Assembly: GCF_007990715.1 (NCBI RefSeq)
Contig: NZ_BJWY01000001.1
Coordinates: forward strand, 1 to 64,000
Direction of reading: 5' to 3'
Source of the DNA: Nocardia seriolae NBRC 15557
Lineage (GTDB): Bacteria; Actinomycetota; Actinomycetes; Mycobacteriales; Mycobacteriaceae
Length of the DNA stretch: 64,000 nucleotides
A model generated the notes under the pieces. It saw only the letters and a program-made list of their open reading frames with translations. It had not been told where the DNA came from and searched no databases. Made by a program: the position numbers and the translations under genes. Below, one piece after another: positions 44,422-53,935 of the stretch. Position 1 is the first letter of the stretch. Each line of letters begins with the position of its first letter.

Positions 44422-45804
44422 TCACCTCGGCAGGAGGTTCGACAGGGCCTCGTCGAGGGTGGGGTAGCGGAAGCGGAAGCCGTTGTGCCGCAGTACTTCC
44501 GAGGTGGCGTGCCGACCGGTCAGACCGAGCGCCGGGTCGGTGCGCAGGAGCACCGCGCCGATGGTGAGGGCCGGGGCCGGGGTGGGCGGCGACCACGGGC
44601 GGCGCAGCTGCCTGCGCAGAGTCGTCATGAGTTCTTTGTTCCGGACCGGGAAGTCGGTGGCGGCGACGACCACGCCGTTGGGCAGTGTCACCCGTGGGTC
44701 CAGGCCGAGCCCGGAGCGGACGATGGCCAGCCAGTCGTCGAGGTGGATCCAGCTGAACCACTGCCGTCCGCTGCCGACGCTGCCGCCGAGTCCGGCCTTG
44801 GTCAGCGCCACCAGGCGTTTCATGGCGGGTGCGTCGGGGTCCAGGACGATCGAGGTGCGCAGGATGGTCCGGTGGGTGGCGTTCGCGCCTTCGAAGGCCG
44901 CCTCCCAGGGCGCGGCCACCCCGGGCATCTGGGGCAGGCCCGGCTCGGGTAGCGGAGTCGCTTCGGTGCAGCGGGTTTCGCCCGCGTCGGCCCAGATGGC
45001 GGTGGTGCTGGCCTGGATCCAGTGGTCGATCGGGCGGTCCAAGCTCTTCGACGCCTCGACCAGGGCGCGGGTGGAATCGACTCGGCTGCGGCGCAATTCG
45101 GCGATATTGCGGGCGGTGGGGCGGCAGTCGACGAGTTTGCCCGCGAGATTGATGACCGCGGTGCGGCCGGGATTCCGCAGCGCGTCCGACCACGCGCCGA
45201 CGGTGCGGCCGTCCCATTCGCATTGCGGGTAGGGCAGTTCCGGCACGGTGCGCCGGGTGAGGATGACCACGCGTTGGCCCCGGCAGGTGAGGTCGGCGGC
45301 GAGGGTGCGGCCCAGCGCGCCGGTGCCACCGGCGATCACGACCGTCAGGGCGTCGGCCGCCGGTTCGAGTCCGGCCAGTTGCGCGAGACGCGCGAAGCAG
45401 GTGTGGGTGTCGGTCTCGAGCCGGTCGCCGACGACCTTGCGCATGGCCGCGGCCGTGACACCGGTGAAGGTGAGCTGCTGGGTGAGCAGGGTGCCGCCGT
45501 CGCGCGCCGTGAGCGCCCAGCGCATGCGCATGGCGCCCGCGGGTTCGGGCTGCTCGATGGTGATTTCGCGCTCGGGCACGAAGGTCGAGAGCGTGAACGG
45601 TTTCGCGAGCCGCCCGTGCACCGCCCCGTTGACGCGCCCGCGCGGCAGATAGTCGCCGGTGACGCCCGCGCCGGGCGCGGCGTGCAGTGTCACGGCGGCG
45701 ACGGCGGGATTCCATTCGGGCCAGCGGGCCGGATCGCCGAGCACCGTCCACAGCTGCCGCGGCGGCAGGGCGATCCACTGGCTGTACGTCGTTGTACGAG
45801 GCAT
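44422..45804 (-). CDS. SRPBCC domain fused to TIGR01777-type NAD-dependent epimerase
   Basis: A 460-aa fusion. Residues 1-145 are an SRPBCC/START-like lipid-binding fold (LGDPARWPEWNPAVAAVTL, RWALTARDGGTLLTQQLTF). Residues 150-460 are an SDR of the TIGR01777 group: NAD loop VVIAGGTGALGRTLA, RSRVDSTRALVEA, FSWIHLDDWLAIV and a C-terminal DUF1731-like part. Such fusions are common in actinobacteria; substrate unknown. TAGCGT on the minus strand (45811-45816) lies 6 bp before ATG 45804, so it is leaderless. Confidence 0.87.
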   Translation of the reverse strand: MPRTTTYSQWIALPPRQLWTVLGDPARWPEWNPAVAAVTLHAAPGAGVTGDYLPRGRVNGAVHGRLAKPFTLSTFVPEREITIEQPEPAGAMRMRWALTARDGGTLLTQQLTFTGVTAAAMRKVVGDRLETDTHTCFARLAQLAGLEPAADALTVVIAGGTGALGRTLAADLTCRGQRVVILTRRTVPELPYPQCEWDGRTVGAWSDALRNPGRTAVINLAGKLVDCRPTARNIAELRRSRVDSTRALVEASKSLDRPIDHWIQASTTAIWADAGETRCTEATPLPEPGLPQMPGVAAPWEAAFEGANATHRTILRTSIVLDPDAPAMKRLVALTKAGLGGSVGSGRQWFSWIHLDDWLAIVRSGLGLDPRVTLPNGVVVAATDFPVRNKELMTTLRRQLRRPWSPPTPAPALTIGAVLLRTDPALGLTGRHATSEVLRHNGFRFRYPTLDEALSNLLPR

Positions 45805-45993
45805 AACCCGACGCTATAACCGCTGGGCTACCGCGGGAAGCGTGGCCTTCGTCGCAACGCCGATCCATCAGCCGCGCTTCTGGATACAACGGATTTCCGC
45901 CCTTGATGACACCCCGCGCCACCGCAGGGTGAGGGAGGATATCCCTGAGCCGATCGGCGCATTGCCCGGCCGGATCAGCGGACCGCATCCACC

Positions 45994-47616
45994 TCAGCCG
46001 ACGTAGGCGCGCTCGATGATCGCCTCGACGTCCACGCCGGTGGGCAGGGTGCCGAAGGCGATGCCCCAGTCACCGCCGAACCGGGTGGCACAGAAGGCAT
46101 CGGCCACCGCCGGGTGACCGTGGCGGACCAGCTGGGCACCCTGAAGTACCAGCGCCATCAGCTCCACCACACGCCGGGCACGGTATTCGATATCGGCGAA
46201 ATCGGTGAGCTCCTTGCCGATTCGGTCGATGGCCGCATCCAGGTGGCGGTTCGCGCCGCGCGCCAGGTTGACCTCGGCGAAGAAGGCCTCGACCGTCTCG
46301 GGCTGGCGGCCCATGGCGCGCAGGGCATCCAGCGCCGCCACATTGCCCGAGCCCTCCCAGATGGACATGAGCGGGGCCTCGCGGTACAGCCGCGGCATGC
46401 CCGACTCCTCGGCGTAGCCGTTGCCGCCGAAGCATTCCAGGGCCTCGGCCGCGTGCGCGGGGGCGCGCTTGCACACCCAGTACTTGGTGACGGCCAGTGC
46501 GATGCGCCGGAAGGCGGCCTCGGCCGGATCGGCGTCGGCGCGGTCGGTGGCCCCGGCCAGGCGCAGCATGACCGTGGCCGCGGCATCGGACTCGATCACC
46601 AGGTCCGCCAGCACATTTCGCATGGCGGGCTGGTCGACCAGGTGCTTGCCGAACACCATGCGGTGCCGGGCGTGATGGGTGGCGAAGACGGCCCCGGTGC
46701 GCATGACGGTGGCCGAACCGATCACACAGTCCAGCCGGGTCATATTGACCATTTCGATAATGGTCTTCACGCCCGCGCCCTCCTGGCCGACCAGCCAGCC
46801 GATGGCGTTCTCGTACTCCAGCTCGGAGGAGGCGTTGGACTTGTTGCCCAGCTTGTCCTTCAGACGCTGGATGCGCAGCGCGTTGCGGGTGCCGTCGGGC
46901 AGCACGCGCGGCAGCATGAAACAGGACAGGCCGCCGGGGGCCTGGGCCAGTGTCAGGAACATGTCGCCCATGGGGTGCGAGGTGAACCACTTGTGGCCGA
47001 CGATGCGGTACGTGCCGTCGGAAAGCGGTGTCGCCGTGGTGGTATTGGCGCGGACGTCGGAGCCGCCCTGCTTCTCGGTCATGGACATGCCCGCGATGAG
47101 ACCCGCCTTGGTGGAGGGCTCGCGCAGGCCGAAGTCGTACACCGGCGAGGCCAGCAGCGGCTCGTATTTCGCGGCCAGTTCCGGATTGTGGCGCAGCGCG
47201 GGCACCACCGCGTAGGTCATGGAGATCGGGCACATGTGCCCGGCGTCGGACATGCCCCAGGCGTAGAGCTTGGCGGCCCGGGCGGTGTGCGCGCCCGGCC
47301 GGTCGTCGCGCCACGGCGCGCCGTGCAGGCCGTGCGCGACAGCGGTTTCCATGAGGTTGTGCCAGTACGGGTGGAACTCCACCTCGTCGATGCGATTGCC
47401 GAAGCGGTCGTGGGTGTACAGGACCGGCGGGTTCTCGTTGACCAGCCGTCCCCACTCCTGCGCCTCGGTGCCGCCCGCGAGCACACCCAGTTCCCGGACT
47501 TCCGCCTCGGCCCAGCCCGCGCCCTCCCGGTGCAGGCCCTCGATCAAGGCCGGATTGCGGGAGTTGTCGAACGGGAAGATGGGCGGCACCTGGTTGAAGA
47601 CATCGTGCGTGTGCAT
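45994..47616 (-). CDS. aidB: AidB-like acyl-CoA dehydrogenase
   Basis: A 540-aa flavoprotein of the AidB branch of acyl-CoA dehydrogenases. It opens with the AidB N-terminal pattern VFNQVPPIFPFDN; GMSMTEKQGGSDVRAN and KWFTSHPMGDMFL are the substrate/FAD-binding segments, and ECFGGNGYAEESGMPRLYRE holds the C-terminal FAD motif. E. coli AidB binds DNA and is induced by alkylation; many relatives are simply fatty-acyl or isovaleryl enzymes. It starts 13 bp after the TetR gene, forming a two-gene operon. ATG 47616 is chosen; the upstream frame extension overlaps the TetR gene. Confidence 0.87.
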   Translation of the reverse strand: MHTHDVFNQVPPIFPFDNSRNPALIEGLHREGAGWAEAEVRELGVLAGGTEAQEWGRLVNENPPVLYTHDRFGNRIDEVEFHPYWHNLMETAVAHGLHGAPWRDDRPGAHTARAAKLYAWGMSDAGHMCPISMTYAVVPALRHNPELAAKYEPLLASPVYDFGLREPSTKAGLIAGMSMTEKQGGSDVRANTTTATPLSDGTYRIVGHKWFTSHPMGDMFLTLAQAPGGLSCFMLPRVLPDGTRNALRIQRLKDKLGNKSNASSELEYENAIGWLVGQEGAGVKTIIEMVNMTRLDCVIGSATVMRTGAVFATHHARHRMVFGKHLVDQPAMRNVLADLVIESDAAATVMLRLAGATDRADADPAEAAFRRIALAVTKYWVCKRAPAHAAEALECFGGNGYAEESGMPRLYREAPLMSIWEGSGNVAALDALRAMGRQPETVEAFFAEVNLARGANRHLDAAIDRIGKELTDFADIEYRARRVVELMALVLQGAQLVRHGHPAVADAFCATRFGGDWGIAFGTLPTGVDVEAIIERAYVG

Positions 47617-47629
47617 TGCGGAGTGACTC

Positions 47630-48259
47630 CTATTCGTGTGGGAAGCCGCGTGATTCGGGTGGAACACCGAGTGCGCGCAGGGCGAAGGCCACCAGTTCCG
47701 GCAGCACGGATTCGCTCTGCAACTGCTCCGACAGCGGCCCGACCAGCACCTCGCCGATCGCGCCGACCAGCGCGGTGGCGGAGGTGAGCGGATCCTGCGG
47801 CGGCAGTTGGCCATCGGCGACGCCGTCGGCGATGGCGGATACGTAGGTCTGTGCGAAGGACCGGCGGAAGCGCAGGCGTTCGGCGTCAACGGCGGTATCC
47901 ACGGGTTCGGCCAGCAGGACGTAGGCCAGTTTGGGGTTCTTGAGCGCGCGCCCGGCGAAGGTCTCGACCGCCGCGGTGACCCGGTCGCGGGCGGTCCGCC
48001 CCTCCCCCGCCGCCCCGGCCTGGGCCACGGCGTCCACCTCGCGGGTGACGACCTCGCGGAACACCGCGGTCACCAATTCGGCCTTGCCGCTGAAGTTCTT
48101 GTAGACCGTGCCGGTCGCGACCCCGGCCTCGGCGGCGACCGCGGCCATGGACAGTCCGGCGAAGCCGTCGCGGGACAGCACGGTCATGGCCGCCCGCACG
48201 ATCGACCCCGCCTGCGCGTCCAGACGCGCCTGCACAGCGGGTGTTCTGCGATAGGCCAT
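47630..48259 (-). CDS. TetR-family transcriptional regulator
   Basis: A 209-aa TetR regulator with N-terminal HTH (about 17-62: FAGLSMAAVAAEAGVATGTVYKNFSGKAEL). The ligand domain is not assigned. It is cotranscribed with the AidB-like gene and divergent from the enoyl-CoA hydratase gene, so both are likely targets in a lipid-degradation unit. Confidence 0.9.
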   Translation of the reverse strand: MAYRRTPAVQARLDAQAGSIVRAAMTVLSRDGFAGLSMAAVAAEAGVATGTVYKNFSGKAELVTAVFREVVTREVDAVAQAGAAGEGRTARDRVTAAVETFAGRALKNPKLAYVLLAEPVDTAVDAERLRFRRSFAQTYVSAIADGVADGQLPPQDPLTSATALVGAIGEVLVGPLSEQLQSESVLPELVAFALRALGVPPESRGFPHE

Positions 48260-48374
48260 GCAAGAAGTGAACCATCAATTCATTTCTTGACGCAAGCCCA
48301 CGCGTCGCCCACCGCCACCCTTCAATCGAGGCGCTCCGCGCCGCAATCCTCTTGTACGGCGTAACGTCGGCCCG

Positions 48375-49139
48375 GTGACAGTACGAGTGGAGCGCAACGG
48401 CCCCGTCCACACCGTGATCCTGCACCGCCCCGGGGCCCGCAACGCCGTCGACGGACCGACCGCGAAAGCCCTGGCCGACGCCTTCCGCGACTTCGACGCC
48501 GACCCCACCGCGGCGGTCGCCGTGCTGTGGGGCGAGGGCGGCACCTTTTGCGCGGGCGCGGACCTGAAAGCCCTTGGCACCGAGCGTTCCAACGCGGTCA
48601 CCGAGGACGGCGACGGCCCCATGGGCCCCACCCGCATGAAGCTGTCCAAGCCCGTCATCGCCGCCGTCTCCGGCTACGCGGTCGCGGGCGGCATCGAACT
48701 GGCGCTGTGGTGCGATCTGCGAGTCGCCGAGCAGGACAGCACCTTCGGCGTCTTCTGCCGCCGCTGGGGCGTGCCGCTCATCGACGGCGGCACCGTGCGG
48801 CTGCCCCGCATCATCGGCGAGGGCCGGGCCATGGATCTGATCCTCACCGGCCGCGCCGTCGGTGCGACCGAGGCCCTGCAGATCGGCCTGGTCAACCGGG
48901 TGGTGCCGACCGGCGAATCCCGCCGGGCCGCCGAGGAACTCGCGCTCGAACTGGCCGCGCTGCCGCAGACCTGCCTGCGTTCGGATCGCATGTCGGTGCT
49001 GGAGCAGGACGGGCTGGAGGAGCCCGAGGCCATCGCCAACGAGCTGCGGCACGGCATGAAGGCGCTCATGGACGGGGCCCTGGACGGGGCGCAGCGGTTC
49101 GCCTCCGGTGCGGGCCGACACGGCCGCCCGGCCTCGTGA
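48375..49139 (+). CDS. Enoyl-CoA hydratase/isomerase (crotonase) family protein
   Basis: A 254-aa crotonase: the oxyanion-hole strands GGTFCAGADLKAL (about 54-66) and AVSGYAVAGGIELALWCDLR (about 97-116), then FGVFCRRWGVPLIDGGTVRL. The residue at the second catalytic position is in the PLIDGG loop, where classical hydratases have Glu; the Asp may indicate another crotonase activity. Leaderless GTG start with TAACGT at 48362-48367. Confidence 0.9.
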   Translation: MTVRVERNGPVHTVILHRPGARNAVDGPTAKALADAFRDFDADPTAAVAVLWGEGGTFCAGADLKALGTERSNAVTEDGDGPMGPTRMKLSKPVIAAVSGYAVAGGIELALWCDLRVAEQDSTFGVFCRRWGVPLIDGGTVRLPRIIGEGRAMDLILTGRAVGATEALQIGLVNRVVPTGESRRAAEELALELAALPQTCLRSDRMSVLEQDGLEEPEAIANELRHGMKALMDGALDGAQRFASGAGRHGRPAS

Positions 49140-49234
49140 GGGCGCATGGATCTCTCGTGCGAGCGCATGAATCGGGGTAGCCCCGAATACGTCCGGCGGC
49201 GCGCCATGGAACCGATCGGTACGCTTGCCGTTCG

Positions 49235-50506
49235 ATGAATCGGCTGAGCGTACTGGACGAGATTTTCCTGCGGTCGCATCGGGGCCTCGGCACCCCGATC
49301 GTCCTGCAGGGACTCTGGCGTACCGCCGAACCCGTGCATCCCGCCCTGCTCTGGCGGGTACACCGGGATCTGCGCACCGGGCCGCTCGGGCGGCGGGTGG
49401 TGCGCTCCCGGGTGCCGGGGGCGCGCCCGCGCTGGCAGCCGAACGAGTCGGCCCACCCGTTCACCATGGGCCCGGATCCGATACCGGTTGCGGCGGTCCT
49501 GGATTGGGCCGATCGGCAGGGCGCGGAGCTGAATCCGGAGACCGGGCCGGGCTGGCGGCTCTCGGCGGCGCGGCTCGATGACGGCGGCCGCGTGGTGGCC
49601 CTGACCTGCTCGCACGCACTGGCCGACGGGCGGGCGCTGACCCTGGCCATCGACAACGCACTGTCGGGCACGCCGCTCGCGGCCCCGCCCGCGGGCCATT
49701 CGGACTGGGCCGACGCGCGACGCATGTGGGCCACCGTCCTGGGCGGGACCGCCCGGGCGCTGCGCCACGGCATTCCGGAACGACCGAGTTCGCCACCGGA
49801 TCGAAAGGCTCCGCCGACGGATCGGAAATCATTGCCCGGCGGCACGATTACCGGTGGGGCGGCCGTAACCTCGGGCGCGATCCTCGAGATTCCGGCCCGC
49901 GACTGGAACCGTGTCGCCGTCTCGCACGGCGGCACCGCCAATAGCCTGTTCGTGCATCTGGTCGCGAACATGCTGTGGGCCAGCGGTTTTCCCAGCGACA
50001 CCATCGCGGCCAGTCTCCCGGTCGACACCCGCGACGAACCCCGCGTGGACAACGACATGTCCATGACCGAGGTCGCCATCACCCGCGACGACACCCCGGC
50101 GACCCTGCGCCGCAAGGCCCGCGCGGCCTACGAGCACCGCATGACCAGCCCCGGCGGCATCCCCGAGGAGATCCTCCAGGTCGTCCCCGACCGCTGGGCG
50201 TACCGGCTGGCCAAGGGCGCGGGCGAGCGGGACATCCTGTGCTCCAATATCGGAAACCTGCCGGAGTCGCTGCTGGCGCTGGGCCCGCACGGCTGCACCG
50301 GACTGGCGGCGCGGGCCATCCATCCCGGCCTGCGGCCGGACGCGCTGCCGCGCACCCGGCTCTCCGGATACCTGACCCGCATCGCCGACACCTACACGCT
50401 GTCGCTGGTGAGCCTGGATCCGCGGGCGATCCCCACCCCGGCCGCGCTCAGCGCGCTCGCCCGGACCGCGCTGGCCGAACACGGCCTGCGCGGGACCGCC
50501 TGGTAA
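49235..50506 (+). CDS. Condensation-fold (PapA/WS-DGAT-like) acyltransferase-type protein
   Basis: A 423-aa protein of the CoA-dependent acyltransferase/condensation superfamily. The HxxxDG motif is present as SHALADGRAL (about 127-136), and a mid-protein DFGWG-like position is replaced by CSNIGNLP (about 330), as in trehalose-lipid and wax-ester relatives. No carrier protein or PKS/NRPS gene is adjacent, so it may acylate a small lipid or sugar; this is inference. TACGCT at 49220-49225 lies 9 bp before the ATG. Confidence 0.78.
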   Translation: MNRLSVLDEIFLRSHRGLGTPIVLQGLWRTAEPVHPALLWRVHRDLRTGPLGRRVVRSRVPGARPRWQPNESAHPFTMGPDPIPVAAVLDWADRQGAELNPETGPGWRLSAARLDDGGRVVALTCSHALADGRALTLAIDNALSGTPLAAPPAGHSDWADARRMWATVLGGTARALRHGIPERPSSPPDRKAPPTDRKSLPGGTITGGAAVTSGAILEIPARDWNRVAVSHGGTANSLFVHLVANMLWASGFPSDTIAASLPVDTRDEPRVDNDMSMTEVAITRDDTPATLRRKARAAYEHRMTSPGGIPEEILQVVPDRWAYRLAKGAGERDILCSNIGNLPESLLALGPHGCTGLAARAIHPGLRPDALPRTRLSGYLTRIADTYTLSLVSLDPRAIPTPAALSALARTALAEHGLRGTAW

Positions 50507-50512
50507 CGCCGC

Positions 50513-52117
50513 TCAGGCGAGAACCGGAATCCGGACTCCCTGCCAGGCAAGACGTTTGGCGCGATCCGGATCGTTCTCGACCCGCGCCGGCGCGTCCAGC
50601 ACCATGGTGGCCCGCTGATCCTCGGTGTACGCGGGCCAGTTCGGCAGCGGAGTTCCGTTGCGCGCGAAGGCCAGCCAATTGTCCTGGAACTGACGCGAGA
50701 CCGAGCGGAAACCGCGGTGACCGCCCGCGGCGGTCATGGCCCGGCCGACCGGCGAGTCCACCGCACCGAAGACCGGGATCAGGTCCAGGGCGTGGGTGGC
50801 GCCGAAGCCCGCCAATTGAATTGCGCGCGGCGCGAAGTCGTAGCGGTAGGCGTAGGTGGGCGCGAAGCGGCTGTGCGCCTCCATGACCCGCACCGACGGC
50901 CGCCAGAAGGTGAAGTCGCCGCCCATGCGGACGGTGGCCTTCTTGCCGGGGAAGCCGGGATAGGCCGCGGTGACCCGGGATTCGATGGCGACGCCGGAAT
51001 CGGCGAGCGCCTCGTGCAGGCGCTCGGGCGAGGTGGGCATGGTCTGGCCGAGTTTGGTGAAGATGGGGCTGTCGCCGCCCTCGCTCAGCGCCTGGTCGAC
51101 GTGGCGCAGCAGCCAGCGCATGCGGTCGGGGGTGGTGGGCAGGGTGTCGTCGAAGCGGACGAAGAGGGTGGCCTCGTCACGATTGGTGCCGATGATGAGC
51201 GGCACCCGGTGCGCGGTGCCATCGGTGAAGGCCGTGATCAGGCCGGTGGGCAGGTATTCGCCGTCGACCGTCGGCGCGACCGGGAAGAGGCCGGGCTGTT
51301 CGTGCATCACCTGGGCGACCGTGTGGTCCACGGCCCGGCGGATGTCGTTGGCCGGGGCCGTGCGCAGGACCTGAGCCGCGTCCTCCGGTGTGACGCCGAG
51401 CCGGTCGAGACAGCGGCGGGCGAAGAGCCGGGCCTCGGCCTGCGTCGGGGCCCAGTCGGCGGGCGCGCTCTGGGCGATGCCGCGATGGAACAGGCCCGCG
51501 GCGGCGGGCGTGCACATCAGCGCCAGCACGGCGTGCGCGCCCGCGGATTCGCCGAAGATGGTGACATTGTTCGGATCTCCGCCGAACGCGCCGATATTGC
51601 GCCGCACCCACTCCAACGCCGCGACCTGATCGCGCAGCCCCAGGTTGGAGTCGAATTGGCTGGTGGGCGTGGAGTATTCACCGAAATCGACATAGCCGAA
51701 GGCGCCGAGCCGGTAGTTGATCGACACCACGATCACATCGCCGCGCAGCGCCAGGCGGGCACCGGAGTACAGCCGCAGGGCGGAAGTGCCGATCATATAG
51801 CCGCCGCCGTGGATGAACACCATGACCGGGCGGGGCACGGACGAAAGCTCGTTGGGCGCGGTGACGTTCAACGTCAGGCAGTCCTCGCCGGTGGGCTGAA
51901 TCTGCCGGGGCCCGGTGCGCGCGCCGTCGCGGTGTTGCATTGCGGCGTAACCGAAGTCGGTGGCGTCGCGCACACCGCTCCACGGCTGCACCGGCTGCGG
52001 CGCGCGGAATCGGAACTCGCCGATCGGAGCCGCTGCGAATGGAATGGACCGCCAGCGTGAAACGCGGCGGCCCCGGATTCCGCGGACGACGCCGTCCGCG
52101 GTCGTGATGTCTGTCAT
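50513..52117 (-). CDS. Carboxylesterase type B
   Basis: A 534-aa type-B carboxylesterase. Oxyanion loop FIHGGGYMIG, nucleophile motif FGESAGAHAV (Ser about 192), SEDCLTLN-like GEDCLTLNV near the N-terminus and a His region near GATHALDLIPVFG in the C-terminal part. No signal peptide is seen, so it is likely cytosolic. ATG 52117 is chosen because GGTGG precedes it; in-frame ATG 52126 or 52150 would add 3 to 11 residues. Substrate unknown. Confidence 0.9.
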   Translation of the reverse strand: MTDITTADGVVRGIRGRRVSRWRSIPFAAAPIGEFRFRAPQPVQPWSGVRDATDFGYAAMQHRDGARTGPRQIQPTGEDCLTLNVTAPNELSSVPRPVMVFIHGGGYMIGTSALRLYSGARLALRGDVIVVSINYRLGAFGYVDFGEYSTPTSQFDSNLGLRDQVAALEWVRRNIGAFGGDPNNVTIFGESAGAHAVLALMCTPAAAGLFHRGIAQSAPADWAPTQAEARLFARRCLDRLGVTPEDAAQVLRTAPANDIRRAVDHTVAQVMHEQPGLFPVAPTVDGEYLPTGLITAFTDGTAHRVPLIIGTNRDEATLFVRFDDTLPTTPDRMRWLLRHVDQALSEGGDSPIFTKLGQTMPTSPERLHEALADSGVAIESRVTAAYPGFPGKKATVRMGGDFTFWRPSVRVMEAHSRFAPTYAYRYDFAPRAIQLAGFGATHALDLIPVFGAVDSPVGRAMTAAGGHRGFRSVSRQFQDNWLAFARNGTPLPNWPAYTEDQRATMVLDAPARVENDPDRAKRLAWQGVRIPVLA

Positions 52118-52194
52118 TGCCACCATGCCAAAAAGCGTAAGCCCAAGCACGGCGGCCTCCCAGGGACTTCGGCCCCGGACTCACAACAAACTGG

Positions 52195-52227
52195 TTCCGG
52201 GGCCGCCCCACCGGGGCGGCCCCGGAA
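52195..52227 (-). terminator. Terminator of the MocR-DUF2630 operon
   Basis: A perfect 15-bp stem (arms 52195-52209 and 52213-52227; core CCGGGGCCGCCCC) with a 3-base loop, 18 bp past the DUF2630 stop, then CCAGTTTGTTG on the minus strand. Confidence 0.82.
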
Positions 52228-52245
52228 TCGAAGAGCTTTGAACCG

Positions 52246-52491
52246 TTACTGGAGGTAGCCCTCGACCTGGCGGGCCGAGCTCACCTGGGCCTCGTCCGGG
52301 TTGCGGCCCTGGTCCAGGCGGGCGCGGCGCTGACGCAGCAGGTCCCAGCACTGATCGAGCTGGACCTCGAGCTCGGCCAGCTGACGGCGCTCGGTCTCCG
52401 GGTCGAGGTCACCGCCGATGGTCTTGGCGCGCAACTCGTGCTCGCGATCCACGAGTTCCTTGATGCGCGCGTGGATGTCCTTTTCGGTCAT
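52246..52491 (-). CDS. DUF2630 family small protein
   Basis: An 81-aa soluble helical protein matching DUF2630: IHARIKELVDREHELRAK, then ETERRQLAELEVQLDQCWDLL and ARLDQGRNPDEAQVSSARQV. The function of the family is unknown. Its ATG overlaps a TGA of the MocR frame (ATGA at 52488-52491), which shows the intended reading frame of the upstream gene. Confidence 0.9.
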   Translation of the reverse strand: MTEKDIHARIKELVDREHELRAKTIGGDLDPETERRQLAELEVQLDQCWDLLRQRRARLDQGRNPDEAQVSSARQVEGYLQ

Positions 52492-53889
52492 GCGGTCCAC
52501 TGTACGACCCGGCTCAGCGCATCCCCGGCCAACCGGACGGCCTTCGGCAGGTCCGCGCGCGGCAGTGCGGCGTAACCCAGGGCCAGGCCGAAGGTATGGC
52601 GGGGGCCGACGTGGTGACGGGCCAGCGCGTCGAGGTAGACGCCGAGCTCGCGGGCGGCGGCCACCGCGCGGTCCTCCTGGTCGGGGGGTGGCCAGGGGCA
52701 CGAAGACGTGGGAACCGGCATCGTCGCCGCGCACCTCGAGGCCGCGCCCGCGCAGTTCTTCCACCACCAGGGCGCGGCGGTGCGGCATTTCGCGGCGCAG
52801 GCGACGCAGGTGGCGGGCCAGGTCGCCGTGGCGGGCCAGTTCGGCCACCACCTGCTGCCCGGCCGGGGCCGGGCTGGTGCCGGTGCGTTCGCGATGGGCG
52901 AGCACGGCCTCGGTGACGCGGGGGTCGGCGACCAGCCAGCCGACGCCCAGGGTCGGGGTGAGGATCTTGCTGGTGGTGCCGAGGTGCACGACCGCGTCGG
53001 GGGCCAGGGTGGCCAGCAGCGGCAGCGGGGCGGTGTCGTAGCGCAATTCGCCGTCGTAGTCGTCCTCGACCACGAGTGCGCCGGTGCGGCGGGCGAATTC
53101 GACGAGCGCGACCCGGCGGGCGGCGGGCATCCGGGCTCCGAGCGGAAACTGGTGCGCGGGAGTGCAATACACCATGCGGGTGGACTCGGGCAGCAGGTCG
53201 ACCCGCAGGCCCTCGGCGTCCACCGGAACCGGCGCCGGGCGCAGGCCCGCCGCCCGGAAGGCGCCCGCGGCGCGCTGGTAGCCGGGGTCCTCGATGGCCA
53301 CCACGTCGCCGGGTCGCAGCAGGGCGGCGGCGAGTTCGCCTGCCGCCGCACTGGTTCCGGCGGTGGCCAGCACGGTGGTGCCGCTGCCCGCGCCCAGCCC
53401 GCGATGCCGCAGCAGATGCTCCACCACGGCCTCGCGGAACTCGGGCTCGCCGCGGCGGTCCTTGCGGATCAACGGGATTCGATCCGAGGCCGCGCGCCAG
53501 GCCCGCCGCCAGGCGGCGGGGTCGAGGTTCTCGATGGAGGGTGCGCCCGCGCCCAGATCCAGCAGGCCGGACAGCGGGTCGATGCGTTCGGGCCCATCGG
53601 TCGGCGCGCCCACCGGTGCGGGTGCGGCCGTCAGATAGGTGCCCGACCCGTGGCGGCCGTCCAGCCAGCCCTCGGCGTGCAGCTGGTCGTAGGCGGCGGT
53701 GACCACGGTCCGGCTCACCCCGAGCCGATCGGCCAGGTCTCGCGAGGACGGCAGCCGGTCTCCGCCGCGCAGCGCTCCGGTGGCGGCGGCACGACGCAGA
53801 CCGGCGGCCACCTGGGCGGCCAGCGGTACGCCGCCGGTGCGGTCGATGGTGATGGGCAGGTCCTCGTCGGCCAGGCGATTTCCCCGCAA
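52488..53889 (-). pseudogene. MocR-family (GntR-HTH plus aminotransferase) regulator, frameshifted
   Basis: The N-terminal GntR winged helix (about 1-75: LRGGDRLPSSRDLADRLGVS) and class-I aminotransferase-like domain with the PLP-lysine region (GTTSKILTPTLGVGWL) read in one frame from TTG 53889, which has AGGAGG 4 bp upstream. At 52683-52688 a run of six C on the coding strand shifts the frame; the conserved C-terminus (DQEDRAVAAARELGVYLDAL to ALSRVVQWTA) continues in another frame and ends in the ATGA overlap with DUF2630. Five C would restore a continuous protein of about 466 aa. It may be a sequencing error, a recent mutation or phase variation. MocR proteins often control vitamin B6 or PNPOx genes. 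Confidence 0.85.
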
Positions 53890-53919
53890 GTGGCCTCCTG
53901 ATCGATCGGGAACCGGTCA

Positions 53920-53935
53920 CTATCAGAATGCCACT
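53920..53935. promoter_or_regulatory. Motif upstream of the MocR gene, shared with the PNPOx gene
   Basis: CTATCAGAATGCCACT, 31 bp before the MocR start, resembles CTATTCAGGAATGCCAT at 55841-55857 before the PNPOx-family gene. Possible MocR operator; inferred from the shared words only. Confidence 0.35.

Noticed and set aside
46114..47787. 557-aa open frame on the plus strand opposite the AidB-like gene
   Set aside because: Antisense shadow; the minus-strand frame carries all acyl-CoA dehydrogenase motifs.
49140..49180. Short imperfect repeat GCGCATG / GAGCGCATG after the enoyl-CoA hydratase gene
   Set aside because: Too short and imperfect to separate from chance in GC-rich DNA.
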